DNA from: Gammaproteobacteria bacterium
GTDB taxonomy: Bacteria; Pseudomonadota; Gammaproteobacteria; S012-40
Assembly: GCA_015491615.1 (NCBI GenBank)
Contig: WFVN01000145.1
Location: 1 to 7,263, forward strand
Reading direction: 5' to 3'
DNA length: 7,263 bases
Positions 1 through 6,095 of the stretch are shown here, piece after piece; position 1 is the stretch's first letter; every line of letters starts with the position of its first letter. Under the pieces are notes generated by a model that saw nothing but the letters and a program-made list of their open reading frames with translations, had not been told where the DNA came from and ran no database searches. The position numbers and the translations under genes were made by a program.

Positions 1-93
1 GAGGAAGACCTGCGCGCCCTCGGCTTCGAACCCGGCTGGGGCGCCGTCGTCGCCCCAGCCGGGTTCGAAGCCGAGGGCGCGCAGGTCTTCCTC
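1..93. repeat. Perfect 43-base inverted repeat with 7-base centre at the window edge
   Basis: Bases 1-43 are the exact reverse complement of bases 51-93, separated by ccgtcgt at 44-50. The outermost pair is base 1 with base 93, so the match runs to the very edge and may continue outside. The right arm (51-93) encodes, on the minus strand, normal sucrose synthase sequence (EEDLRALGFEPGWG). The left arm gives sequence without family resemblance. That asymmetry suggests a snap-back, in which the strand was copied back on itself, rather than a functional palindrome. It could instead be a real inversion junction. Confidence 0.95.
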
Positions 94-753
94 GAGGGCG
101 CTCCAGGGGGTGTCCGGGGGGTGGGCGGCGAGGTGGTCGAGGGCCTTGTCCAGGGCCTGGCGGAGCTGCTCCACCTTGCGCACCTGGGGGGTGAGCATGA
201 GGGGGCGACCGTCGGCCTGGTGCAGGCGCAGGAATTCCAGCAGGCGGCGGTCGCCGCGACCACGACCCACGAACAGGCGCCCGGCGAGGGCGCGGTTGAG
301 GAATTCCACCCCGCGGCCGATGGAGCGCGGCTCGCGTGGGCGGGGAAATTCGCGGTTGAAGGGGCCGAAGTCGATCTCCAGGGGGATGCGCCGGTCCACC
401 GCCGCCCCTTCCAGCTTGCGTTCCTTCTGCGCCAGGTAGTCGGCCACCGGGACCTCGTCGAAGCGCATGAATTCCACGTGGAAGCGCAGGTAGTGCCAGC
501 GGCCGATGCGCGGGCGCAGGGCGAAGTGGATCCAGGGGGCGTCGAGGACCGCCTCCTGGGTGTGGCGGATGAAGGCGCCCATGGGGGAGGTGGCCAGCTC
601 GACACCGTCGGGGCGCTCGTCCAGGTAGGCATGGAGGCCGTCCACCAGGTCGGAGTGGAGGAGGAAGTCCTTGCCGCTGCCCAGGTAGCGGCGCAGGAGG
701 GGGTAGAAGGCTTCCCGGTGTCGCTCCAGGAACTGGCGCAGGGCGTCGATCAT
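1..753 (-). CDS. susA: Sucrose synthase, N-terminal part (runs off left edge)
   Basis: Sucrose synthase reversibly converts sucrose plus NDP to NDP-glucose plus fructose in the cytoplasm. Only the N-terminal region is present; the glycosyltransferase domains of this roughly 800-residue family would lie beyond the window. Reading from ATG 753, residues 65-95 (TQEAVLDAPWIHFALRPRIG, then YLRFHVE) and 125-153 (LEIDFGPFN, FPRP, SIGRGVEFLNR) match the plant and bacterial sucrose synthase N-terminus as I remember it. So do LLEFLRLHQADGRPLML (171-187) and LRALGFEPGWGD (224-235). The ATG overlaps the stop of the upstream sucrose-phosphate synthase gene by 4 bases, implying translational coupling; no strong Shine-Dalgarno sits at the usual distance. 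The frame stays open to base 1, but residues 236-251 do not fit the family and are encoded by the second arm of a perfect inverted repeat, so the authentic protein probably diverges after about residue 235. The gene symbol is not used uniformly in bacteria. Confidence 0.88.
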   Translation of the reverse strand, partial: MIDALRQFLERHREAFYPLLRRYLGSGKDFLLHSDLVDGLHAYLDERPDGVELATSPMGAFIRHTQEAVLDAPWIHFALRPRIGRWHYLRFHVEFMRFDEVPVADYLAQKERKLEGAAVDRRIPLEIDFGPFNREFPRPREPRSIGRGVEFLNRALAGRLFVGRGRGDRRLLEFLRLHQADGRPLMLTPQVRKVEQLRQALDKALDHLAAHPPDTPWSALEEDLRALGFEPGWGDDGAPAGFEAEGAQVFL

Positions 754-2918
754 GGGGCCGGTTCGGCTTCTTCCTCGGGTCGTTCGCCGGGGACAACGAT
801 TTCGTCGTCCAGGAAACGGTAGTGGTCGATGCCTTCGAGGATACCCCAGGCGTAGTGCCCCTGGGCGAAATAGACGCGCGGCTGGCGGCGCAGGATTTCC
901 AATTCCGGGCTGTGGTTGCCCACCACCACGCCGAGGGTGTTGCCGCGCAGCATCTCCAGGTCGTTGCCGGAGTCGCCGGCCACCAGGGTGCGGTCGACCG
1001 GGATGCCCCAGCGGTCGGCGATGTAGCGGATGGCGCTGCCCTTGGAGGCGCGGGTGGGGAGCACGTCCAGGTAGGCCTGGTGGGAGTACACCAGCTTGGC
1101 GTGCAGGTCGTGGCGACGCAGATAGCGGGCGATTTCCGCCAGCGGCGGCATGCGCTCGGGATCGACGAGGTAGCTGAGCTTGAAGGGTCCCTGCTCGGCC
1201 TTCGGCTGCGGTCGCAGGCCGGGGAAATGGGTGAGGGCCTCGCGCAGGGCGTCGGGGTCCCAACGGTAGTCGAGGAGCTTCTGCCAAGCAGCGTCGGCAG
1301 TCTTCTGGGGCCCGTAGTAGATCTCCGTGCCCACGGCGGTGATGAAGATGTCGGGGGTGGGCACGTTCCATTCCTTGAGGATGCGCCGGGCGGAGGCGAT
1401 GTGGCGGCCGGTGGCGACGGCGAAGCCCAGTTGGCCGTCGTATTCGCGCAGGCGGGCGATGAGGGCGGCGAGGGCGTTGGAGTCGCCGATGAGGGTGTTG
1501 TCGATGTCCGTCACCAGGAGGCGGTCGATGGTGGGGAGACGGCTCTTCTGGCGCGGCGCCGCCTTGGGGCGGGGCTTGACGAGGCGCTGCACCGCCTTGA
1601 GGTAGCGGCGCGCGTGGCCGCTCCAACTGTAGTGGTCGTGGGCGCCCTTGATGCCGTTCCTGGCCCAGCGGTTCCAGCGGGCGCGGTCGGAGAGGGCGTC
1701 GGCCAGGGCCTCGCCGATGGCGTCGGTGTCCATGGGATCGATGGTGAGGCCGTTCTTGCAGTTGGCGATGATCTCCACCGGTCCGCCGTTTCGGGTGGCC
1801 ACCACCGGTAGCCCGGAGGCGGCCGCCTCGATGAGGGTGAGGCCGAAGGGTTCGGTGAGGGCGGGGTTGACGAACACCCCGCGGCGGCGGGCGGCGAGGC
1901 GGTAGTAGTCGGGGATGTCGTTGGGCTCCACCCGCTTGGGGTAGGCGATGTGGCCGTAGAGGTCGTGACGGTCCACCAGGTGGAGGAATTCCGCTACCAC
2001 CTCGCGGCTTTCCTTCTCCATGGCCTGGTAGTCGTCGCGGTTGCCCAGGAGGACCACCAGGTTGGCCATCTCCCGCAGGCGGGGATGCTCACCGTAGGCG
2101 GTCACCAGGGCGCGGTTGTTCTTGCGCACGTCGGCGCGGGAGAGGGCCAGGATCAGGGGCTTTTTGGGGTCGACCAGAAAGCGCCGCAGCTCGTTCTCCA
2201 GGTGCTCGGGGGAGCGCCAGCCGCGTCCCGGGGGGTGGAAGCGATCCAGCTCCACTCCGGGGGGGATGACCACCATGCGCTTGGGCTGGTAGTTGTCGTA
2301 GAGCTGGTACTGTTCCTCGATCTCCTGGCGGGTGGAGGCGATCACCAGGGCGGCGTTGTCGAGGGTGAATTCCTCCGCCTCGATGCGGCGGCTGATGTTG
2401 TACTGCTGTTCGATGTTTTCGCGCTTGAGGCCGCGGGCGAGGAGGCGCTGGAGCTTGTCGCGCCCGAGGGAGTGGCCGGTGTGCACCAGCGGCACCCCCA
2501 GCAGGCCGGACAGGCGCGCGCCCACGTAGCCGGCGTCGGCGTAGTGGCTGTGGATGATGTCGGGCACCCGCCCCAGGCGGCGCAGGTACTGGAGGGCCTG
2601 GTCGGTGAAGGCGTCCAGGTGCGGCCACAGGACCTCCTTGCGCAGGTAGCGGCGCGGGCCGCAGGGGAGGCGGACGATGCGCGCGCCGGGGGCCAGTTCC
2701 TCCTCCGGCTGGGCGTAGTCGGGGCTCACTTTGGGGTCGATGACTTGGCGCGTGAGCAGGTCCACCCGTTCCACCTCGGGGAGGGCGGCGAGGGCACGCG
2801 CCAGTTCCACCACGTACTTCACCTGGCCGCCGGTGTCGGCGTCGCGCCCCAGTTCCATGTTGTGGCCGCGGATGAGGCCGTGCACGGAGATGAGGCAGAA
2901 ATACAGCCCGCCGCTCAT
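750..2918 (-). CDS. sps: Bifunctional sucrose-phosphate synthase / sucrose-phosphate phosphatase
   Basis: This cytoplasmic enzyme transfers glucose from NDP-glucose to fructose 6-phosphate, and its second domain removes the phosphate to give sucrose. The 722-residue protein has a GT4 (GT-B) domain at about 1-450: GGQVKYVVELA (30-40), HSHYADAGYVG (123-133), HTGHSLGRDK (146-155), the nucleotide-sugar loop RADVRKNN (261-268) and the E-x7-E motif EPFGLTLIE (356-364). A proline- and lysine-rich linker (449-463) leads to a HAD phosphatase domain with all four motifs: DIDNT (471-475, nucleophile D471 and acid/base D473), ATGR (502-505), K626 in ASKGSA and GDSGND (648-653). The phosphatase is therefore predicted active, unlike the degenerate HAD domains of some cyanobacterial and plant homologues. 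The start is ATG 2918, overlapping the fructokinase stop by 4 bases. An upstream extension to 2990 would lie inside the fructokinase gene and adds no family-like sequence. The acidic C-terminal tail (about 711-722) is probably disordered. Confidence 0.93.
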   Translation of the reverse strand: MSGGLYFCLISVHGLIRGHNMELGRDADTGGQVKYVVELARALAALPEVERVDLLTRQVIDPKVSPDYAQPEEELAPGARIVRLPCGPRRYLRKEVLWPHLDAFTDQALQYLRRLGRVPDIIHSHYADAGYVGARLSGLLGVPLVHTGHSLGRDKLQRLLARGLKRENIEQQYNISRRIEAEEFTLDNAALVIASTRQEIEEQYQLYDNYQPKRMVVIPPGVELDRFHPPGRGWRSPEHLENELRRFLVDPKKPLILALSRADVRKNNRALVTAYGEHPRLREMANLVVLLGNRDDYQAMEKESREVVAEFLHLVDRHDLYGHIAYPKRVEPNDIPDYYRLAARRRGVFVNPALTEPFGLTLIEAAASGLPVVATRNGGPVEIIANCKNGLTIDPMDTDAIGEALADALSDRARWNRWARNGIKGAHDHYSWSGHARRYLKAVQRLVKPRPKAAPRQKSRLPTIDRLLVTDIDNTLIGDSNALAALIARLREYDGQLGFAVATGRHIASARRILKEWNVPTPDIFITAVGTEIYYGPQKTADAAWQKLLDYRWDPDALREALTHFPGLRPQPKAEQGPFKLSYLVDPERMPPLAEIARYLRRHDLHAKLVYSHQAYLDVLPTRASKGSAIRYIADRWGIPVDRTLVAGDSGNDLEMLRGNTLGVVVGNHSPELEILRRQPRVYFAQGHYAWGILEGIDHYRFLDDEIVVPGERPEEEAEPAP

Positions 2919-3802
2919 GCCAACCCCCACCGTTCGCGGAAGGGGCGGTAGAAGCCGGGGTCGGCGGTGGTCGCCCCGCGCAGGGTACACACTGCGGCAG
3001 CGAAGGCCAAGGCCCGCTCGAGGAGGGTCGCGGGCGCCCAGTCGTGCATGAGGCCGAGGAGGGCGACGGCGCTGAAGGCGTCGCCGGCGCCCACCGTATC
3101 CACCACGTTCACTTCCGCCGGCGGGGTGCCCGCGTGGCGCCCGGACTCGTCCAGCAGCCAGGCGCCCCGTTCACCGAGGGTGACGATGAGCAGCGCCAGC
3201 CCGTGACGACGGCGGAAGGCCTCGGCGGCCCGTGCCAAATCCTCCGCCGGCTCCAGGGTGGCCAGTTCCTCGTCGTTGAGCTTCGCCCAGCGGGCGCCGT
3301 TCAGGGCCAGATCCACCCGTTCCCGGGTCCACCAGGGGGGGCGCAGGTTGACGTCCACGAAGCGGGCGGGGATGCGTTCGGCGAGGGCCTGGAAAGTGGT
3401 GCGTGAGGCGCGGTGGCGTAGGGCCAGGGTGCCATGGTAGAGGAGGGCGGGAGCGATCCCCGCCAGGGCCCTCGTAGCCGTTTCAGGGTCGATGTGGTCG
3501 TAGGCCTGTTGGTCGAGGATGTCGAAGCGGGGCTGCCCCCCTTCCAGGCTCACCCGCACCGCACCGGTGGGATGCACCGGGTCGGTCTGCAGGCCGGTGA
3601 GGTCCATGCCCCAGTCGCGCATGGAGCGACACACCACCCGTCCCTCCGGGTCGTCGCCCACGGCGCTCACGAACAGGGGGTCGGCGCCCAGGCCTTTGAG
3701 GTGCCAGGCGACGTTGAAAGGGGCGCCGCCGAGGACGCGGGTGCCGTCGGGGAAGTGGTCGAACAGGACCTCGCCGAAGACGATGGGTCGGGGATCGTTC
3801 AT
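2915..3802 (-). CDS. frk: PfkB-family fructokinase
   Basis: A ribokinase/PfkB-fold sugar kinase of 295 residues, normal for the family, predicted to phosphorylate fructose to fructose 6-phosphate with ATP. Visible motifs are the N-terminal substrate segment FGEVLFDHFPDG (9-20), GGAPFNVAWHL (25-35), VNLRPPWW (151-158, typical of bacterial fructokinases), KLNDEEL (174-180), VTLGERGAW (207-215) and PfkB signature 2, DTVGAGDAF (235-243), with catalytic base D241. The start ATG at 3802 is preceded by a strong Shine-Dalgarno, ggaggt, and makes this the first gene of the operon. Its stop overlaps the start of the sucrose-phosphate synthase gene. Here it would recycle fructose released by sucrose synthase into the substrate of sucrose-phosphate synthase. 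Sugar specificity is inferred from motif and neighbourhood; another hexose or nucleoside substrate is possible but less likely. Confidence 0.88.
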   Translation of the reverse strand: MNDPRPIVFGEVLFDHFPDGTRVLGGAPFNVAWHLKGLGADPLFVSAVGDDPEGRVVCRSMRDWGMDLTGLQTDPVHPTGAVRVSLEGGQPRFDILDQQAYDHIDPETATRALAGIAPALLYHGTLALRHRASRTTFQALAERIPARFVDVNLRPPWWTRERVDLALNGARWAKLNDEELATLEPAEDLARAAEAFRRRHGLALLIVTLGERGAWLLDESGRHAGTPPAEVNVVDTVGAGDAFSAVALLGLMHDWAPATLLERALAFAAAVCTLRGATTADPGFYRPFRERWGLA

Positions 3803-3805
3803 GTT

Positions 3806-3811
3806 ACCTCC
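3806..3811 (-). promoter_or_regulatory. Shine-Dalgarno of the fructokinase gene
   Basis: On the minus strand ggaggt lies three bases before the ATG at 3802. It is the strongest ribosome-binding site among the sucrose genes and fixes the operon's first start codon. The two downstream genes have only weak or badly spaced sites and start at 4-base overlaps, which suggests translational coupling. Confidence 0.8.
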
Positions 3812-3876
3812 GCAGGTGGGGGATGGAGGGCGGGACGGGGTCGGCCGAATCCTTGCCGGAGGGCTGCGCCATGGTT

Positions 3877-3898
3877 AAAAAAATGCTTGCAAAAGCAT
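3877..3898 (-). terminator. Small hairpin with U-tract in the fructokinase leader (possible attenuator or operator)
   Basis: Bases 3883-3898 read atgcttgcaaaagcat, a perfect 6-base inverted repeat around a 4-base loop. On the minus strand it is followed directly by a run of seven T (3883-3877; the first T also closes the stem), the layout of an intrinsic terminator. It sits about 75 bases before the fructokinase start, so it would act on leader transcripts or on antisense read-through. The stem is short and only one third G+C, so termination may be weak. The same 16 bases could equally be a dyad operator. Confidence 0.3.
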
Positions 3899-3916
3899 GG
3901 GCTTGGATGGCCGAGA

Positions 3917-3945
3917 TTGGCAAACAAACCTAGCACGATTACCAT
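3917..3945 (+). promoter_or_regulatory. Predicted sigma70 promoter for amgK-murU operon
   Basis: The -35 hexamer ttggca (3917-3922) matches 5 of 6 consensus positions and the -10 hexamer taccat (3940-3945) matches 4 of 6, with an optimal 17-base spacer. Transcription would begin near 3952, giving a leader of about 19 bases ahead of the GTG start at 3971. It would place the alternative ATG at 3944 inside the -10 element, arguing against that start. Confidence 0.45.
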
Positions 3946-3958
3946 GCCGGTTCAAACC

Positions 3959-3963
3959 GAGGG
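3959..3963 (+). promoter_or_regulatory. Shine-Dalgarno supporting the GTG start of amgK
   Basis: The purine-rich stretch gagggaaggg begins at 3959; its gaggg lies seven bases before GTG 3971. The in-frame ATG at 3944 has no purine-rich sequence before it, so the GTG is preferred. Confidence 0.6.
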
Positions 3964-3970
3964 AAGGGCT

Positions 3971-4969
3971 GTGAACGAAGACGAACGGGCCCGGGGAGGG
4001 CTTCGCTGGGGCGAGGAACAACTGGGCGTCGAGGTGGAGATGGCCCCGGCTTCTGCCGATGCCAGTTTCCGGCGTTATTTCCGCCTGCGCCTGGGCGGGC
4101 GTAGCTGGATCCTCATGGATGCCCCGCCGGACAAGGAGGACGTGCGCCCCTTCGTGGCCCTGGCCCGCGCCCTGCGCGGCATCGGCCTCAACGTCCCCGA
4201 GGTGCTGGCCGCCGACCCGGAGCGGGGCTACCTGCTCCTCACTGACCTGGGCGACACCGCTTACCTCAGCGCCCTCGATCCCGACCGCGCCGACGCCCTC
4301 TACGGCGACGCCCTGGCCGCTCTCCTGCGCCTGCAGCGGGCGCGTCCTCCGGCGGACCTGCCCCCCTACGACCGCGTCCTCCTGGAGGCCGAGCTGGATC
4401 TCTTCCCCACCTGGTTCCTGGGCCGTCACCTGGACCTGCCGGCGCCGCCCCAATGGCCGGCCGTGGCCGCCATCCTGGTCACCTCCGCCCTGGAACAGCC
4501 GCGCGTTTGGGTGCACCGGGACTACCACTCCCGCAACCTCATGGTCACCGAGCGGGACAACCCCGGCATCCTCGACTTCCAGGACGCCGTCCTCGGCCCC
4601 CTCACCTACGACCTCGTCTCCCTCCTGCGCGACTGCTACATCGCCTGGCCGGAGGACCGGGTGCGCGGCTGGGTGGAGCGCTACCGGCGCGAGGCGACGC
4701 ACCTGGGGCTGCTGCCCGAGGGGGTGGACGCGGCCACCTTCCAGCGCTGGTTCGACCGCATGGGCATTCAGCGCCACCTGAAGGCCATCGGCATCTTCGC
4801 CCGCCTCCACCACCGCGACGGCAAGCCCGGTTACCTGGGCGACATCCCCCGTACCCTGGACTACGTCCTGCGCGCTTGCGAGCGCGACCCGGCCCCACCC
4901 CTGCGCGCCTTCGGCGCCTGGCTGGACGACACCGTGCGAGCGCGACTGGAGGCCGCGTGCGCGCCATGA
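3971..4969 (+). CDS. amgK: AmgK, anomeric MurNAc/GlcNAc kinase
   Basis: AmgK uses ATP to phosphorylate N-acetylmuramic acid (and GlcNAc) at the anomeric C1 hydroxyl. This is the first step of the cell-wall recycling bypass that avoids de novo UDP-MurNAc synthesis and underlies intrinsic fosfomycin resistance in pseudomonads. The 332-residue product has the aminoglycoside-phosphotransferase fold: the family's N-terminal ASADASFRRYFR (27-38), LMDAPPDKEDVRPFV (48-62), hinge region LLLTDLGDTAYL (88-99), catalytic loop VHRDYHSRNLM (181-191) with D184 and N189, and metal-binding LDFQDAVLGPLTYD (201-214). The conserved C-terminal stretch is MGIQRHLKAIGIFARLHHRD (264-283). Length is close to the roughly 340-residue family norm. 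It starts at GTG 3971, supported by a Shine-Dalgarno and a promoter just upstream. It leads a tightly packed operon and overlaps murU by 13 bases. Confidence 0.9.
   Translation: MNEDERARGGLRWGEEQLGVEVEMAPASADASFRRYFRLRLGGRSWILMDAPPDKEDVRPFVALARALRGIGLNVPEVLAADPERGYLLLTDLGDTAYLSALDPDRADALYGDALAALLRLQRARPPADLPPYDRVLLEAELDLFPTWFLGRHLDLPAPPQWPAVAAILVTSALEQPRVWVHRDYHSRNLMVTERDNPGILDFQDAVLGPLTYDLVSLLRDCYIAWPEDRVRGWVERYRREATHLGLLPEGVDAATFQRWFDRMGIQRHLKAIGIFARLHHRDGKPGYLGDIPRTLDYVLRACERDPAPPLRAFGAWLDDTVRARLEAACAP
4948..4952 (+). promoter_or_regulatory. Shine-Dalgarno deciding the murU start
   Basis: ggagg at 4948-4952, inside the end of amgK, is four bases from GTG 4957 but thirteen from the in-frame ATG at 4966. 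The GTG also gives the N-terminus MRAMILAAG, matching the family's usual M-K-A-M-I-L-A-A-G, so it is preferred. Confidence 0.65.
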
Positions 4970-5637
4970 TCCTCGCCGCCGGGCGCGGCGAGCGCCTGCG
5001 CCCGATCACCGACCGCCTCCCCAAGCCCCTGGTGCCGGTGGGTGGCCGCCCCCTCATCGAGCACCACCTGCGCGCCCTGGCGCGCGCCGGCATCACCGAA
5101 GTGGTCGTCAACCTGGCGCACCTGGGGGCGCAGATCCGCGCGCGCCTGGGCGACGGCGCCCGCTTCGGCCTCGCCATCCGCTACTCCGACGAGGGCGGGC
5201 GCGGCCTGGAGACCGGCGGCGGCATCCACCGCGCCCTGCCCCTGCTGGGGGACGCCCCCTTCCTGGTGGTGAACGCCGACATCTACACCGACTACCCCTT
5301 CCCCCCGCCGGCGCCCGCCGAGGGGGACCTCGCCCACCTGGTGCTGGTGGACAATCCGCCTCACCATCCGCGGGGCGATTTCCGCCTGGACGAAAACGGG
5401 CGCGTGCACGCCGACGGCGAGCTGCGCCTCACCTTCGCCGGCATCGGCGTCTACCGGCCCGAGCTGTTCCGCGACTGCCGACCCGGCGCCTTCCCCCTCG
5501 CCCCCCTGTTGCGCGCGGCCATGGCGGCCGGGCGGGTGAGTGGCGAGCACTACCGCGGCCGCTGGGTGGACGTGGGCACCCGCGAACGCCTGGCAGAGGC
5601 CGACCGATTGGCACGACTGGCCGAGGAGACCCCATGA
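4957..5637 (+). CDS. murU: MurU, N-acetylmuramate alpha-1-phosphate uridylyltransferase
   Basis: MurU makes UDP-MurNAc from MurNAc-1-phosphate, the AmgK product, and UTP, returning recycled muramic acid to peptidoglycan precursor synthesis in the cytoplasm. The 226-residue protein is a single-domain nucleotidyltransferase of the sugar-1-phosphate type. It shows MILAAGRGERLRPIT (4-18), the substrate loop PKPLVPVGGRPLIEHHLRAL (22-41), GLETGGGIHRALPLLGDAPF (83-102), the metal-binding NADIYTDY (106-113, D108), HLVLVDNPPHHPRGDFRL (127-144) and SGEHYRGRWVDVGTRERLAE (195-214). These are close to the Pseudomonas putida MurU sequence as I remember it, including its length. GTG 4957 is chosen on the Shine-Dalgarno and the family N-terminus; ATG 4966 is the alternative. 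It overlaps amgK by 13 bases and the next gene by 4. No mupP, the phosphatase of the same bypass, is in the window. Confidence 0.92.
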   Translation: MRAMILAAGRGERLRPITDRLPKPLVPVGGRPLIEHHLRALARAGITEVVVNLAHLGAQIRARLGDGARFGLAIRYSDEGGRGLETGGGIHRALPLLGDAPFLVVNADIYTDYPFPPPAPAEGDLAHLVLVDNPPHHPRGDFRLDENGRVHADGELRLTFAGIGVYRPELFRDCRPGAFPLAPLLRAAMAAGRVSGEHYRGRWVDVGTRERLAEADRLARLAEETP

Positions 5638-6095
5638 CCCTGGACCCGCGCGACGTGGACGACCTCCTGGCGACCATCCCCGCCGCCCTGGAACCCCTCA
5701 AGGCCGACTGGCTGCGTCTCATGGAACTGGCCGTATGGGGCGACCTGGCCAGCGGTCGCCTGGGGGCCACCGGTCGCTTCCGCAAGCGCCTGCTGGAAGT
5801 GGGCGAGGGCCTCGCCGGCCTGGCCCGCCCGCGCGATTGGATCCCCCATCCGCGCGAACGCCTCAAGGGCGCCCTGGGGGCCTCCATCAAACTGCGCGAC
5901 CAACTGGAACTGCTGCGCCGCGCCGCCGCGGCGGTGGACCGGGGCGCCGACCAGGCGCGCCTGCACGCCGAGCTGGCCCTGTTCGCCAACCAACTGGAGG
6001 AGACCCTCACCCCCCTGGAACGCCAACTCGCCGAGCGCCTCGACCGCCTGCACCAGGCCGGGCGCGAAGCGGACGCGGACGAGGACGACGCGTGA
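5634..6095 (+). CDS. Hypothetical protein, 153 residues, mostly alpha-helical
   Basis: I do not recognise a family. The start ATG 5634 overlaps the murU stop by 4 bases and has gaggag (5623-5628) five bases upstream. The protein has no signal peptide, membrane segment or cysteine. It looks like a bundle of amphipathic helices: about 6-38, 47-65, 73-102 and 107-143, the last with heptad-like leucine spacing (HAELALFANQLEETLTPLER) that could form a coiled coil. A turn RPRDWIPHP (65-73) separates the halves and the tail ADADEDDA is acidic. Codon use resembles its neighbours and its position inside the operon argues that it is real. The overlaps on both sides suggest co-expression with murU and the glycosyltransferase-like gene, perhaps as a partner of the latter, but nothing in the sequence shows a function. 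Confidence 0.8.
   Translation: MTLDPRDVDDLLATIPAALEPLKADWLRLMELAVWGDLASGRLGATGRFRKRLLEVGEGLAGLARPRDWIPHPRERLKGALGASIKLRDQLELLRRAAAAVDRGADQARLHAELALFANQLEETLTPLERQLAERLDRLHQAGREADADEDDA

Larger units (their letters stand above)
3803..3970. promoter_or_regulatory. Divergent intergenic control region between the sucrose and amgK operons
   Basis: This 168-base stretch separates two divergently transcribed operons and must hold both 5' regulatory regions unless promoters lie inside genes. The half near fructokinase (3812-3870) is GC-rich and featureless to me. The part from 3871 to 3957 is markedly more AT-rich than the rest of the window and contains a 6-base-stem hairpin beside seven A residues, plus a good plus-strand promoter. 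A weak minus-strand promoter can be proposed: -35 ttgaac (3955-3950), 17-base spacer, -10 taggtt (3932-3927), matching 4/6 and 3/6 consensus positions. It would overlap the plus-strand promoter and give fructokinase a leader of roughly 120 bases containing the hairpin. Confidence 0.6.

Noticed and set aside
121..822. Plus-strand open frame of 233 codons over the left end.
   Set aside because: The minus strand here encodes recognisable sucrose synthase sequence; the plus frame shows no family resemblance and crosses the end of the synthase/phosphatase gene.
822..2951. Long plus-strand open frames (822-1811 and 1950-2951) opposite the sucrose-phosphate synthase gene.
   Set aside because: Their translations are low-complexity and without motifs, whereas the minus strand encodes every motif of the synthase and phosphatase.
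2919..2990. Upstream start for the sucrose-phosphate synthase at 2990.
   Set aside because: It would add 24 arginine- and proline-rich residues inside the fructokinase gene. The start at 2918 gives the family-like N-terminus and a 4-base overlap.
3944..3970. ATG 3944 as the amgK start.
   Set aside because: It has no Shine-Dalgarno and lies in the predicted -10 element; GTG 3971 has a purine-rich site at good distance.
3875..4813. Minus-strand open frame of 312 codons opposite amgK.
   Set aside because: It would occupy the intergenic region and run antisense to amgK; the translation has no motif and is rich in repeated Val/Gly/Gln typical of shadow frames.
5540..6091. N-terminal extension of the glycosyltransferase-like frame back to 5540.
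   Set aside because: The extension is proline/arginine-rich out-of-frame reading of murU and the 153-residue gene; family-like sequence begins right at GTG 6092.
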